Shown: piece after piece, positions 1 to 10,928 of the stretch | Numbering within the stretch: position 1 is the first letter of the stretch | How the letters are laid out: each line of letters starts with the position of its first letter | Source of the DNA: Blepharisma stoltei | Taxonomy: Eukaryota; Ciliophora; Heterotrichea; Heterotrichida; Blepharismidae | Assembly (NCBI GenBank): GCA_914767885.1 | Contig: CAJZBQ010000011.1 | Span: forward strand, 744,001-808,000 | DNA: 64,000 nucleotides | Reading direction: 5' to 3' | The notes under the pieces: generated by a model | The model's database searches: none | What the model was told of the DNA's origin: nothing | Seen by the model: the letters and a program-made list of their open reading frames with translations, nothing else | Program-made: the position numbers and the translations under genes

Positions 1-1812
1 CAATGGCAAAAAGGAGAAGAAACATCAACAAACCCAGTTGCTTCCATTTTTGCTTGGACTCGTGGACTATTACACAGAGCAAAACTTGATGGGAATGAAG
101 AACTTAAACATTTCTGTGAAACCTTAGAAGCCGCAACTATAAAGACAATAGAACTTGGGTTCATGACTAAAGATTTGGCTTTATGCGTCCACGGAAACCA
201 AATGAGAAGAGAGCACTGGCTTAACACTGAAGAATTTTTCAATAAATTAGCTGAAGTGTTGGCTGCTGAACTAGCAAAGCCTTGCTGTTCTGAAGAAACC
301 AAAGAATGCTGTGAAAAATCCTGTGAACAGTTTTGCAAAGAGTTCTGTAAGAAGTGCTGTGATGAATACTGTCAAAGCCACAGCAAAGAAGGAAAAGAAG
401 TTTGCCAAGAAGCCTGCTTAAAGCATTGCTTAGAATCTTGCTTAGAAAGGTGTTGCCAAGAATGCGTGAAGAGTTGTGAAGAATCTGGCAAAGAATCTGG
501 CAAAGAATGCTGTAGAGAAGTATGCGAACAAAAATGCAGAGAATGGTGCCAGCAAGTCTGCCAAGAGAATTGTTGCAAGGAAAAAAAGGAATGCTGTGAG
601 AAATCTTGTGAAGAGATTTGCAAAGAGTTCTGTAGGAAATGTTGTGATGAATTCTGTCAGAGCCACAGCAAAGAAGGAAAAGAAGTTTGCAAAGAAGCCT
701 GCTTAAAGCATTGCTTAGAATCTTGCTTAGAAAGGTGCTGCCAAGAATGCGTAAAGAGTTGTGAAGAATCTGGCAAAGAATTCTGCAGAGAAGTATGCGA
801 ACAAAAATGCAGAGAATGGTGTCAGCAAGTCTGCCAAGAGAGGTGTTGTGAGGAAACCAAAGAATGCTGCGAGAAATCCTGTGAAGAGATTTGCAAAGAG
901 TTCTGTAGGAAATGCTGTGATGAATTCTGCCAAAGCCACAGCACAGAAGGAAAAGAAGTTTGCAAAGAAGCCTGTTTAAAGCATTGCTTAGAATCTTGTT
1001 TAGAAAGATGCTGCCAAGAATGCGTAAAGAGTTGTGAAGAATCTGGCAAAGAATTCTGCAGAGAAGTATGCGAACAGAAATGCAGAGAATGGTGTCAACA
1101 AGTCTGCCAAGAGAGGTGTTGTGAGGAAACCAAAGAATGCTGCGAGAAATCCTGTGAAGAGATTTGCAAAGAGTTCTGTAGGAAATGTTGTGATGAATTC
1201 TGCCAAAGCCACAGCAAAGAAGGAAAAGAAGCTTGTCAAGAAGCCTGCTTAAAGCACTGCTTACTCCCCCCTCTGTGAGCGAACAAAAACATGGGAAAAA
1301 TCCCTGTTTTTTTGGTAAAACCCTCCCTCCGTGAGATAGCAAAAAATTTTTTAATATTGCAATTTTTTAGGAAAAACAAAATTTGATATTTAAGTGATAA
1401 TTATTATAACGAAATCTCTAGCTAATATAGTTTAATTTTAAATAGCTTGCATTTTAAAATATAAATTTTCAAATTAAATTGTTTTTACAAATGAGAATTT
1501 TTAAATTTTGAAAAATTTCTATATAAATTTTTAAAAAAAAATAGCTCACTCGAGCGAACAAAAATTTTTATTCGCTCATGGAGGGGGGAGTTAGAATCTT
1601 GCTTAGAAAGATGCTGCCAAGAATGCGTAAAGAGTTGTGAAGAATCTGGAAAAGAATTCTGCAGAGAAGTATGCGAACAGAAATGCAGAGAATGGTGTCA
1701 ACAAGTCTGTCAAGAGAATTGTTGCAAGCAAAGAAAGGAATGCAGCGAAGAAAGTAAAGGAGGCAGCGAAGAAAGCAAAGGATGCTGCGGAGGAAGAAAA
1801 GGGTGCTGCTAG
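1..1812 (+). CDS. NADP-dependent isocitrate dehydrogenase C-terminus fused to Cys-rich repeat tail (5' partial, IES-interrupted)
   Basis: The frame is open from base 1. Residues 1-95 match the C-terminal end of eukaryotic NADP-isocitrate dehydrogenase ([23 protein letters not shown], then GFMTKDLA, then [12 protein letters not shown]); this enzyme makes 2-oxoglutarate and NADPH. Instead of stopping near LAAELAKP, where family members end, the frame runs on for roughly 400 residues of Cys/Glu/Lys-rich repeats. Units of 90-96 residues begin with [10 protein letters not shown] at about 301, 589, 859 and 1132 and a fifth copy follows the insertion. Cys residues recur every 3-4 positions, as on one face of a helix. 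A MITE at 1264-1593 breaks a Leu codon; removing it restores [11 protein letters not shown], identical to the other repeats. The stop is TAG at 1810. The tail could bind metal or form disulfides; its function is unknown. The catalytic part lies upstream of the window. Confidence 0.9.
1264..1593. mobile_element. MITE-like IES (CTCCCC TIR family) inside the IDH-Cys gene
   Basis: TTA flanks both ends. The left end reads CTCCCCCCTCTGTGAGCG and the right end is its inverse with few changes. 330 bp including one TA. The AT-rich core (GATAATTATTATAA, then TTTAATTTTAAATAG) recurs in most family members in this window. No coding capacity. Excision restores the repeat protein exactly. Confidence 0.95.
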
Positions 1813-1887
1813 AAAGGCTTTTAATTAAGGAAAGCAGTTAAATTCTTTAAAAATGGGTATTTAAGAGGAGGATATGTAGGGATATCA

Positions 1888-1960
1888 GCCCGTCTAGCTC
1901 AGTCGGTAGAGCGCCAGCCTTTTAAGCTGGTGGTCGGGGGTTCGAGCCCCCCGGTGGGCG
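1888..1960 (+). tRNA. tRNA-Lys (anticodon TTT)
   Basis: 73 nt cloverleaf without intron. Acceptor GCCCGTC pairs with GGTGGGC, discriminator G. D-arm contains TAGCTCAGTCGGTAGAG, anticodon stem CCAGC/GCTGG holds loop CTTTTAA, and the T-arm holds GGTTCGAGCCC. It is followed directly by a T6 run, a normal Pol III terminator. Confidence 0.97.
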
Positions 1961-2018
1961 TTTTTTATGCAAAGGAAGAGAGATGGGGTATTTATTGAGC
2001 TACAAAGGAGAAAGTGTA

Positions 2019-2091
2019 GCCCGTTTAGCTCAGTCGGTAGAGCGCCAGCCTCTTAAGCTGGTGGTCGGGGGTTCGAGCCCCCCAGTGGGCG
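2019..2091 (+). tRNA. tRNA-Lys (anticodon CTT)
   Basis: 73 nt, nearly identical to the upstream tRNA but with loop CTCTTAA. Base pair 7:66 has changed from C-G to T-A on both sides, a compensatory change that supports function. A T6 terminator follows. Together the pair reads both Lys codons. Confidence 0.97.
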
Positions 2092-2097
2092 TTTTTT

Positions 2098-2899
2098 AGT
2101 TTTGCATTGTTTTAATGAAGATAAGTAAAAAAGATCTCTGTTTCTATTTATACTGTATTATATTGAATAATATGCATTTATATTTTAAAGATAAATAAAT
2201 ATATTTAAATCAGATTGGTAATGACGAACCATTTCCTATTAATATATTTTGCTTTACCATTTCACGGTTTGCCTTTTTAGTTATTTGAGTAAGCAAAGAG
2301 ATTTCAATTTTTATATTTAAGCTAGAATCTAATTAAGCCAGTATAATTTTTAATTGAATTAACGGTAAGATGCAAAAAATTTTTAGAAGTCATTTAAATT
2401 TTTTTATGTTCTAAGTTTTTATTACAAGCAATTATTTTATAATTTATATTAAATAAATTATAATCCTTGAGCTAATTTAGGCAATGAATAAGTATCAGTT
2501 AAGAATCATGCAAACAAATTTCATTTTAAAGTGATTATTTTTTATATATAGCTTTAGATAGACGGGAAACACCACTTTTTGAAGAGCCTGGAGAGCCGCC
2601 GGAAGATTACCAAATGAAGCATAAAATATTGCTTTGCTACTTAAGGGTCCGTTATCTATTCAATAAGGATCCTTTTTCTGTGGCTTGGATCCGTTCTAAG
2701 CCTGAAAGTGTGGCTTCTACAATTATAATAATAATAATAATAATAATCATAAAAAATTTGGCAAACCAAAATGAGGCTGGTTTACCAAATCTGGCCGGCA
2801 TGCGATTTTAAATTCATATGAAAATCCTTTTTTGTTGGTTTTCTGATAGGAATCAAACGGCCAGAAAAATGGCGAAAATGTAGAGAGCAAAAATACCTA
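2098..2899. other. Intergenic, no gene recognised; ATA microsatellite
   Basis: AT-rich with no conserved reading frame. It holds an (ATA)n tract near 2720-2747. A small hairpin follows, with TTTGGCAAACCA near 2756 facing TGGTTTACCAAA near 2778. A GC-richer patch at 2563-2615 is not recognised. Confidence 0.6.
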
Positions 2900-3445
2900 A
2901 AATGCTTCTCTACGATCCGCATACTCAGCTGCCCTACTCAGCTTCCCGACACAGTTTCCCTTCTAGCTGCCTACTCAGCCTCTACCCCACCCTCAAACAG
3001 CACACAGCAGCCCTACCAGCCGGCCTACCTATATGCCTCCTCAGACTTTCTGCCCCACCCTACCCAGCCCTACCCAGAGCTATATCCTGCGGCCACCCAG
3101 CAGCACTACTAGCTACCCGACCCAGCTGCATACCTAATTGCCCTACCAGCAGCACTACCCAGCCACAACAATCCACTTCTTACCGCAACCCTTTAAAGTA
3201 ACCTCGGTCACTCAGCCGCCATATCTAGCCGCTTTACCAGCCGCCTTACCTTCCCGCCCTACCCAGCCGCCTTACCTAGTCACCTTACCCAGCCACCTTT
3301 CCTAACCGCCTTACCGAGCCACCTTACTCAGCCGCCTTACACAGCGGCTCTACCTTGCCACCTTGTAGGGCTGCTGGGAGCGGTTGGGAAAGATGAGTGG
3401 ATAGGGCGGGCAGAGGCTGAGTAGGCAGCTAGATAGGGCAGCTGT
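2900..3445. repeat. Pyrimidine-rich imperfect tandem repeat with inverted ends (foldback)
   Basis: Degenerate copies of a motif like CCTACCCAGCCGCCTTA repeat across roughly 400 bp. A 22-nt stretch at 2962-2983 is exactly complementary to 3412-3433, so the array sits between inverted ends. A 99-residue reading frame at 2902-3201 is an artefact of low complexity. Origin unknown; it may be a foldback element. Confidence 0.6.
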
Positions 3446-3697
3446 TTCCCACTTATCTAAAACTGTATATTTTATTTAAGAACACATTTTGCGTTTAGAA
3501 AATGATCCTTGAACTCTTTAGATATTCAAACTCAATAAATCTCAAAACCTTGATTCTTAACCTATTTTAATACCTCGTAAATCATCATTTTATAAAAAAA
3601 TGCCACAAAAAAACCAAATTCTTTTCATAAAATAAAATCTAGAAATACCAAGTTTATAAAAAATCCTATAAACATAAAATTTTAAGATTATTAAATC

Positions 3698-5246
3698 TTA
3701 TTTGCAAGCAAGCCCTTTCAACTGACTATAGACTTGCTGGATAACGTCAAGGAATATCATGACTACTCCATTCCTAAGTTTGAAATCTACAACAAACGAC
3801 CCCTCGTGCCTGTAAATGTCTGCTCGCATTTTCAGGTCTTTCCTAGCATCAACTGACTTGACATTCAGACTAAAGGCTGATGTGGACTTTCACTCCAGGC
3901 CAGCATCACGAAGCGCTAATTGGAGGTTCAACAAAAACTGAGAAGGTGCAAGGGTTGATTTTATCCCAAACGCCCAGTTATTCGGATCCTCAACTGCTGG
4001 CACGATCTCGGAGGAGTCGCACCTTGACGATGCGATCGTGGACAACTCAGCAGTGGAAACTTCGCACGGCTCTTGTTTAAATAGAGGGGTATGATTAGCA
4101 GTAATATTATACTTTGAGGTACTACCTGATAGCTTTTGGTCTAACAAAATTTCGTAGCATACAACGATGCTGTCACTTTTTCGCTTCAAAATTCTGTCGC
4201 GGGCAAATTTCTTGTCCATCCCTTGTTTGCGAGTTAGGACCAGGGCTTGTTGGAGGATTTCTTCATCTATAAGTGGTTCTGAAATTTTATAAGCTGCAAT
4301 TAGGAATTAAAAATGTTTAAAAATTAGCTTAAATCCTATTTTCTATATGAAATACTCATATTTATATATAAAAAAATCCTATATGAATATGCCTGACAGA
4401 TTATTTTCTTTTAATGTACACATTTGAACTGAGGTGTTTTGGCACCTTATGAGTCAGCCACGGGTGGCTTTGTATCTGTTGTATAGTTATTCTAGCAATT
4501 GGGTCTGGGTTCAGCATCCTCATAATCAAGTCTTTCACAGGCTCTGAAAAATGATAAGGCATCACGAAGTTCCCACTCTTAATCTTTGTGAACAGCGCAG
4601 GGATAGACACATCATCAAACGGCAAACTCCCTGCCAACAAGGCAAACAAGACAACGCCAGTACTCCAGACATCGGCTTCAGGTCCACAATACCGATACCC
4701 CGAAATGACTTCAGGCGCAACATAATTGGGTGTTCCACAGGACGTTTTCAAGAAATTCCCGTCAGGCATCAGGTTTGCCAGTCCAAAGTCAGCTATTTTA
4801 ACGTTTCCATGAATATCAAGCAGGAGGTTTTCTGGCTTTATATCTCTGTGGGCCACTCTGTGAGAGTGACAATAAGCAAGTCCAGAAAGGATCTGCTGAA
4901 TATAGTTGCGTGCCTGCTCTTCATGGAGTTTCCCATACCGATCTATCAAATTGTAAAGCTCACCTCCTGGGAGATACTCGAGAACTAGGACAAGGCTTTT
5001 TGGAGTTTCTATCACTTCATAGAGTCGGATTATATGAGGATGATGGAACAACTTGAGTACTTGAATTTCCCGTTTTACCTTGGAGACCATATTTTTCTCG
5101 AGGATGGCTCGCTTCTTGAGGACCTTGATAGCGACGTTTGTGGAACTCGAAAGATGCTCGGCAACTATTTAGATTTTACGCTTAACCTGGCCATAAGTAC
5201 CGTGACCCAAATGGCCTAAGATTCGATAGTTATCGATAGCTGACAT
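3698..5246 (-). CDS. AMPK/SNF1-type protein kinase catalytic subunit
   Basis: 468 aa after removing one 15-nt intron and one IES. The start MSAIDNYRILGHLGHGTYGQV carries the glycine loop. Then come the catalytic Lys in VAIKVLKK, HRDIKPENLL, the DFG motif, and the activation loop LKTSCGTPNYVAPE with the Thr that an upstream kinase would phosphorylate. After the kinase domain, KISEPLIDEEILQQAL resembles the autoinhibitory UBA-like segment. The C-terminus is a KA1-like domain that reads GLEWKSTSAFSLNVK and ends in VVDFKLRNGVVMIFLDVIQQ; its Trp is encoded by TGA. This order is that of AMPK alpha/SNF1, the energy-sensing kinase that works with beta and gamma subunits. The stop is TAA at 3698-3700. 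Confidence 0.93.
4292..4418. other. Probable TA-bounded IES in the AMPK gene (about 127 bp)
   Basis: The frame stops just after the kinase domain and resumes at the UBA-like segment. Removing the stretch between TA at 4290 and TA at 4417 joins SSNVY to KISEPLIDEE in frame. No clear inverted repeats and no GT..AG of suitable phase. Exact ends are inferred from frame alone. Confidence 0.65.
5165..5179 (-). other. 15-nt spliceosomal intron in the AMPK gene
   Basis: On the coding strand GTAAAATCTAAATAG starts GTA and ends TAG. Unspliced, the frame hits the intron's own TAA/TAG; spliced, it reads GQVKLAEHLSSSTNVAIKV, which fits the kinase fold. This exact length is characteristic of heterotrich ciliates. 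Confidence 0.92.
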
Positions 5247-6118
5247 TTATATAATTATAAAGTTTTAATAGATTGAAAGAGATTAACAGTTCGTGGGCCT
5301 TTCGAGGCCACAAATTGTGGCTAGGAAGAAGATTTAGGGATGAATTAGGGATTTAGGAGAGAAGAAGGCATGGGGTGGAATTTGGGTTCAAAATTTGAAG
5401 GTTAAAGAAAATTGCGTTTAAAAGAATGATAACATTTGGAGAAGCAAGGTTTTTTGAGGAAAAACGAAAGGAGGTGTTTTAGAAGGAATTGAGGATTTTA
5501 GGAGATTTAAATGCGAGGTTTCAGTTAAAAAATTAGGGATTTTTGAGGGAAATTGCTTTTAGGTGAAATTTAGGTTTCAAACTGAATAAATTGCAGATTT
5601 CAGAGGAAACAGAGAAGTTGGGCAGATAAAAACTTCTAATTGTTATTCTACTAATAAAAAATAGATATATTTTATAATAATATTTCTATATTTCCAGTAT
5701 TGTTTCTAAGAAGTATAATTTTTATTTTTTCAAATAAAATATTTTTTTTGCATTTTTGAAATTAAAATGTCCAGATCAGTCATTAGACCCAAATTTAGCT
5801 TTTCGTCTCGTTTGCTTGCGTGAGAGGGCTTCAGAATGAATTGAGCTACTTAAGCAGCTGCAAGAAAATTATTAAATATGGCTTGGCTTCGTCGTCACAA
5901 AGTGGGAAAATGGCTTGCTTCTGATGACTTTTATTTTTATGATAAAATAAATTCTGGTCTTCTGGACTCGGAATATTTATCAAGTTTTCTATTTTGAGAA
6001 GTAATTTAATACCTAATGCAAAATAATTCGTGCGTTTCATAAAATAATTACTTTTAAGATACTATCTTAATGATTATCAAAATAGCAATTTATTTTAAGG
6101 AGAAGCTTGGATTACTTA
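5247..6118. other. Upstream region of AMPK, no gene recognised
   Basis: The first 400 bp upstream of the kinase start are purine-rich (GGAG/GAAG on the plus strand); the rest is AT-rich. No conserved frame. A 64-residue reading frame on the minus strand near 5846-6040 has no supporting feature. Confidence 0.5.
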
Positions 6119-6447
6119 CCCCTCGTCATCCATGAGCGAACAAAAACATTTGTTAGCTCAAGAGGGAGGTTATTTTTTTTCTCGAAATTTAAAAAAATCC
6201 CAATTCGCAAAATTAGAAACAAATATTTTTATTTATTTATAAAATTTATGTTTTAAAATGCAATTTGTTCAAAATTAAGCTGAATTAACTAGACATTTCA
6301 TTATACTAATTATCATTTATTTATCAAAATTTTTTTCCTAAAAAATTGCTATATAAAAAAAAATTTTTGTTCGCTAACGGAGGGAGGGTCTTAGACAAAA
6401 AAAGGGATTTTTCCAAGCATTTTGTTCGATCAAGGAAGGGGGAGTTA
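6119..6447. mobile_element. MITE-like element, hybrid ends, intergenic
   Basis: Flanked by TTA on both sides. The left end carries ATGAGCGAACAAAAAC like the common family; the right end, read inward, carries CCTTGATCGAACAAAA like the variant at 54619-55084. The AT core is inverted relative to the copy at 1264. Confidence 0.9.
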
Positions 6448-7526
6448 ATTTTTAATAATAATAATAATCCCACTAAGACCTATTCAGGTAAAGCAGAAGT
6501 TATATCTTTAATCTAAATATTTAATATCATATAGAGTAAACTTAGCTATATCATCCACTTTAATGATAAGAAGCTGATTATAAAAATAAAAGAAATTTTT
6601 GATTGCTATGTGCAGATTAAGAATGGCTGGTGCTTTAAGTTATTTAACTTGCTCAGCTAGCACAATTTACTCGGAAATTGATAAACCGAAAGGTAGCTTT
6701 CTCAGTTCTCAGAGTTCGTTTATAAGTAAGCACTTGCCACTTAAATTAGAGAGTTGTAAGGAAGCTTAGCTTAGGCTGAGCTAATTTCGTACATATAATA
6801 TACTGCTTCAATTTAGATTAACTAAATATAAATTATCTGAATTTTCAGATGGTTTTAATTAAAACAGGATTTTCCAATGGCCTTTGATTTTTCAAAAATG
6901 GAGAAGTCCCGATCTCAATTATTTAAATTTTTATCACAAGTTATAAATATCCGCTAATGACTCAAATTTAAAAGTTTTATAGTAAAAAATCTTGTGATTT
7001 TTTATTTATTCGATTTATTGATAAGACTCAATATCGGATTTAATAATAGCTATGCTAGCCAAAGATTATAAACTCAGTTATTTTAATGGGAATTTTGAAG
7101 ATAGATTGAAAATAACTCTTGAGTTTGCAAAGATGTACCTGTGGGATGAAGAGCTAATTTATTTTGATTAAAAATTATAAGTTGATATAATTAAATTGCT
7201 TATTATCGAGAACACTAATAAATTTTCTGATTAAATGAGTTAAAACCATTTATCAGTAATTAAATTATTATTTAAAATCCAAAATGATCGAATCTATAAT
7301 AATCATCGATGATTATTGCATATATTAAGCCTATATTTTTATAATCAACTCCATAATTCTGATATCATTAGAATCTCAATCTTACCATAATTCCCAAACA
7401 AATTAAAGAAACTAATCAAAATATTACAATGCATTCAAATAAATTAAATTTATGTAAAAAAGCGTAATAGAATTTAATAAATTTGTTTTAATATCAATAA
7501 AATAAGTATTTAGTAGATCTTTAAAG
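6448..7526. other. AT-rich intergenic region, nothing recognised
   Basis: Very AT-rich, with a short AAT microsatellite at about 6455-6470. No conserved reading frame, RNA gene or inverted repeat was seen. Confidence 0.5.
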
Positions 7527-8684
7527 ATGAAAAATACACCTCTTTACACCTTCATTGCTTTTACAGTTGGAGGTGGTATTATGAGTCTACCTTGGGCTAT
7601 GATGAACTCAGGATGACTGCTCAGCCTTGTTGTATTTTGCCTTATTTGTTTCACATACTGAATAATTTACAATTCCTTGATCTACGCTATTGAAGGCTCC
7701 GCTAACCACAACTACGCTGCAGTGGTCAAATTCTACTACGGCATTTGGCCTGCCAGAGGAGTTTTAGTCGCAATTTGTATTCACTGTGTACTTCTTATGA
7801 GCATCCACTTTATTCGTATAATGGAGCTATTTAGATTCGTGACTGTTTGAATAGGGATTTTTTCTAAAGAAGATTTTACTTTATGAGTTGACACGCTTAT
7901 TATCATGATAATTTCTATTCCTTTATTTATTTTTGGGTCATATATTCGGCTTCATACACTGAAACATATCCCAATCTTCATATTTTTTGCATGGGTCTAT
8001 TTAATTTTACTTGCTATTAAAGATATTTTACTTGGAAATGTCAGAGAAACAGGCCCACCTGCTATTGAGATGAGAAACAGCACTGATATTTTGTGGACGG
8101 CCATTGAGTCGTTTAATGCGATTCAATGTGTCCCTATTATTTATCAAGAAACGCAAGACAGCCTTTTAATTAGGAAATCAATTACAAGAGGGCTCATTAT
8201 TGCGTTTTTGCTGTTTTCAGTATCAGGGATCATAGGGTCAAATTTTCATAAGGGGAAAATTACAGAATTGTCATTGGTCCATTTTAGCATTAATAATGCT
8301 AATTTAAACAGAGGAATTGATTATTTTATGGTTATTGGGATTCTAGGGATTATTGTTGCTTTAGTTTTCTCAATTCTCTTACTGATAAGCCCAGCAAGAC
8401 TCTCCGTAAATCAATTGGCTAAAGGGGTTTATTTCAGCTATAATAAAACAGAGCATCATATTATCACTTATTTAATATTGGCAACTAGCATGGTTTTACC
8501 GTTAATTTTTTCTTTTGATTTGAATGATTTTATGCTTTTGAGAAAAGTCTCAAAACTGCTGTTTTGCCTTTGCTATCCATTTTTGATTTATATGATGGTT
8601 GATAAGTCACTTCTGAAGAAAATTGCTTTTGGGGTCTGGATAGGATTTTTGTTTTTCGCTTGCATTTATGGAATGGATTGGTAA
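7527..8684 (+). CDS. Amino acid transporter, AAAP-like (paralogue 1)
   Basis: 385 aa when TGA is read as Trp; in-frame TGA codons occur at MNSGW, FTYW, VTVW and FTLW. The N-terminus FIAFTVGGGIMSLPWAM fits the first helix of the amino acid/auxin permease superfamily, where a Gly-rich GGGI.(G/S)LP motif lines the substrate site. About ten hydrophobic segments follow, ending FACIYGMDW. Substrate cannot be told from sequence; amino acids are the usual cargo, at the plasma or vacuolar membrane. No insertion interrupts it. A diverged paralogue lies at 10929-12536. Confidence 0.8.
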
Positions 8685-8817
8685 GACAAATAGAATAAAT
8701 AATATGATAATTATGAAGGCAAATCTTACATTAAATTTTACTAATATTACAGGTTATTGATTTTTTAGCATATTTTCGATTGCAGATGCTTGGCATTGAG
8801 TAATTCGAAGCCAATTC

Positions 8818-9779
8818 TTATCGGTATTTAACTACGCATTTATTTTTGCGACTTCAAGCTTTTCTTTGAGCTTCTCTTTTTTTTTTAAGAACTAAGCTCC
8901 CTTGTTGAGCCTTTTTCAAATTTTCTTTGAGATCTTCAAAAATTGTATCATTTGTAGAGATTTTTTCATCTGAAGCTGAGCAAATTGAGCTGAGCTCCAA
9001 AGAAAACGCTGGTCTTGTTTTGTATGCTTGACCAATTGATCCTTCTAATAAAAAGCTGCTCTCTTTCATTTCCAGCTCGAATTCTGAAGACTGGAATCTT
9101 GCTAACATCAGAGCTTTCTTTCTTCAAAGCTCATTTTTGACTTGCTTTATTTTTCCAGCTTCTATTAACTCTAACAGCTCTAGAGCACTCTTGTCAGCTG
9201 AAATTAGCTCTTTGAGGAGGACTCTGTATTGAAGAGCTTCGTCCTTTGCCATCTCAAGAATTCTTCCTTTGCTTTCTTCGAGTTCTTGAATTTTATTCAT
9301 TAGATCTTTTTCGATAGAAGGATTCTTGGATAAATTTTCCTTCCTAGAAAGCATCAATAGAGAAATTTGGCGTGAATTAAAGGTGGCAGGATCAAAATGC
9401 AGGTCTTCGAAGCGATTTAATTTCTCTTGGAGGTCTTCTGAGAGTTTATTGGCCTTTTCTAAATTGTTCTTCAAGTTGGATTTTTCTTGCCTAAGAGTCT
9501 CAATTTTAGCTTCAGAGCTTTGATTTTTCTCTTCAGCATCGTTTAGTAGTTGCTTGAGTTTTAGGATTTCTATGCTTTGGTTTTAAGAACCTCTTCTTGA
9601 GTCTTGATAATTTTTGCTTGATTGCTCAATTGCTTATAGGGTGGTGGAATTGAGAAAGTGTTGGGTAAAGGCAATGGAGTAATAGAGCTTTCTTCAGCGA
9701 TATCAGAGTCTTCGAATTCGTCGAGGAATCTTGAGAAGACATTGGTAGCGTGGATATTTACTGAATTGCTATAGAACAT
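8818..9779 (-). CDS. Coiled-coil protein of unknown function (apparent 1-base slip)
   Basis: About 320 aa. The start MFYSNSVNIHATNVFSRF leads into an acidic linker (EFEDSDIAEESS), a Pro-rich stretch, then a long Glu/Lys/Leu-rich coiled coil from NQAKIIKTQEEV onward. The frame changes near 9575; one extra A in the AAA run there joins EEVLKTK to SIEILKLKQLLNDAEEKN and gives a length divisible by three. A TGA at about 9124 reads as Trp (KNELWRKKALM), so the C-terminal part belongs to the same gene. The stop is TAA at 8818-8820. No family recognised; likely structural. Confidence 0.65.
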
Positions 9780-10227
9780 TTGAAATAATTATATAGGCTT
9801 TTAGCCCCCAATTAATTGAGATTTTCGAATATCTATGAATGAAAATAATTTATTTTTTTAATTTTAAATTAGAAATTTTTTTAGTTAAAGTATTTATGAA
9901 TTAGCATTTAAATAAAATCAGGCATGCAGGCAAAAAGCTTTGAATAATGTACAAATTTATAAGAATAGTTATGACTATGACTTGATTTATTTATGATTGA
10001 ATCATTTTACCATTCACATCATACAAGTGCTCAATTTTTTATGATTTTTTTCATTTTCAGGATATCTTTAACTAGTCCTAGCATTTTTTTAAATAAATTT
10101 CAAAATCAGTCATGTCGGTAGCTCTTGGCTCGGCCTGAATTAAGGTAATTTTTCAATAATTTCTTCCGAATTACTTCAAATTCTCTTCCTGAGTCAAGCA
10201 AACTAAATGATTTATGCTAGTGCCTTA
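9780..10227. other. Intergenic, nothing recognised
   Basis: AT-rich sequence between the coiled-coil gene and the MITE at 10228. No conserved frame or RNA gene. Confidence 0.5.
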
Positions 10228-10420
10228 CTAGCCCAGTGAGCGATTGGAAAATCTGTTTTATGCTCAAAAATCATCCTCCGTATGCGAAAAAATCAATTTT
10301 TTATGAAAAATATCTTGATATATAATGCTTATTATATGAAATCTCTAGCTGGTTTTGTTGAATTTTTAACAACTTTCATTTAAATAAACTTTTTGCCCAC
10401 TCACTGGAGAGGTAGAGTTA
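10228..10420. mobile_element. Short MITE-like element, intergenic
   Basis: TTA at both ends. Left CTAGCCCAGTGAGCGATTGG and right GGAGAGGTAG are decayed family termini; the core keeps GAAATCTCTAGCTGG. 193 bp. Confidence 0.8.
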
Positions 10421-10928
10421 GTGCCTATGCATAAGATTGTCCAAACTCGACATTCAACTACGTATCTAAAGAAATCTAAAAAGCTGCTCCTTTTACATAA
10501 AAACGTTTTATTTATTTTTCCAATTTTAAAAATATATTTTGCATTGAAGCATTAGGATGGAGTTGCATTAAGAAAGCAAAAGCATATTAAATAAATCATC
10601 GTTTAACCTAATAGTATGGAAGATTAGTAGGCTCATTTTCATTTAATATACTTGTACATTTATGATACTTATAAATAAGCACCATAAATAATAAAAATTT
10701 ATAAAGAGATGATATTCCATTGGCAAAAAAGGCAAGTTTAAAAAATTTGCGTTTCTGCTATATAAATTAAAATATAAAATAATTAAAAAAAGAAACCCTG
10801 ATATTTAATGCATAATTTAGCAATTTTACCATTTTTGAGGATGTAACCATTTTAGATTCTATAAAAATGTTAATCTGCTAATATATTCAAAGCCAATTTT
10901 TAATATAGTTAATTTTAGAGCATCTTCA
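10421..10928. other. Upstream region of permease 2, nothing recognised
   Basis: AT-rich, no conserved frame. Confidence 0.5.

Noticed and set aside
239-1342. 367-residue minus-strand frame opposite the Cys-rich gene
   Set aside because: Mirror of the repeats; the plus frame is tied to isocitrate dehydrogenase and is restored across the MITE, whereas the minus frame runs into the MITE.
2902-3201. 99-residue frame rich in Pro, Ser and Leu
   Set aside because: Product of the pyrimidine-rich array, with no start context or domain.
9565-9585. Programmed frameshift in the coiled-coil gene
   Set aside because: No slippery signal beyond a short A run; a single missing base is simpler and recurs in the START gene.
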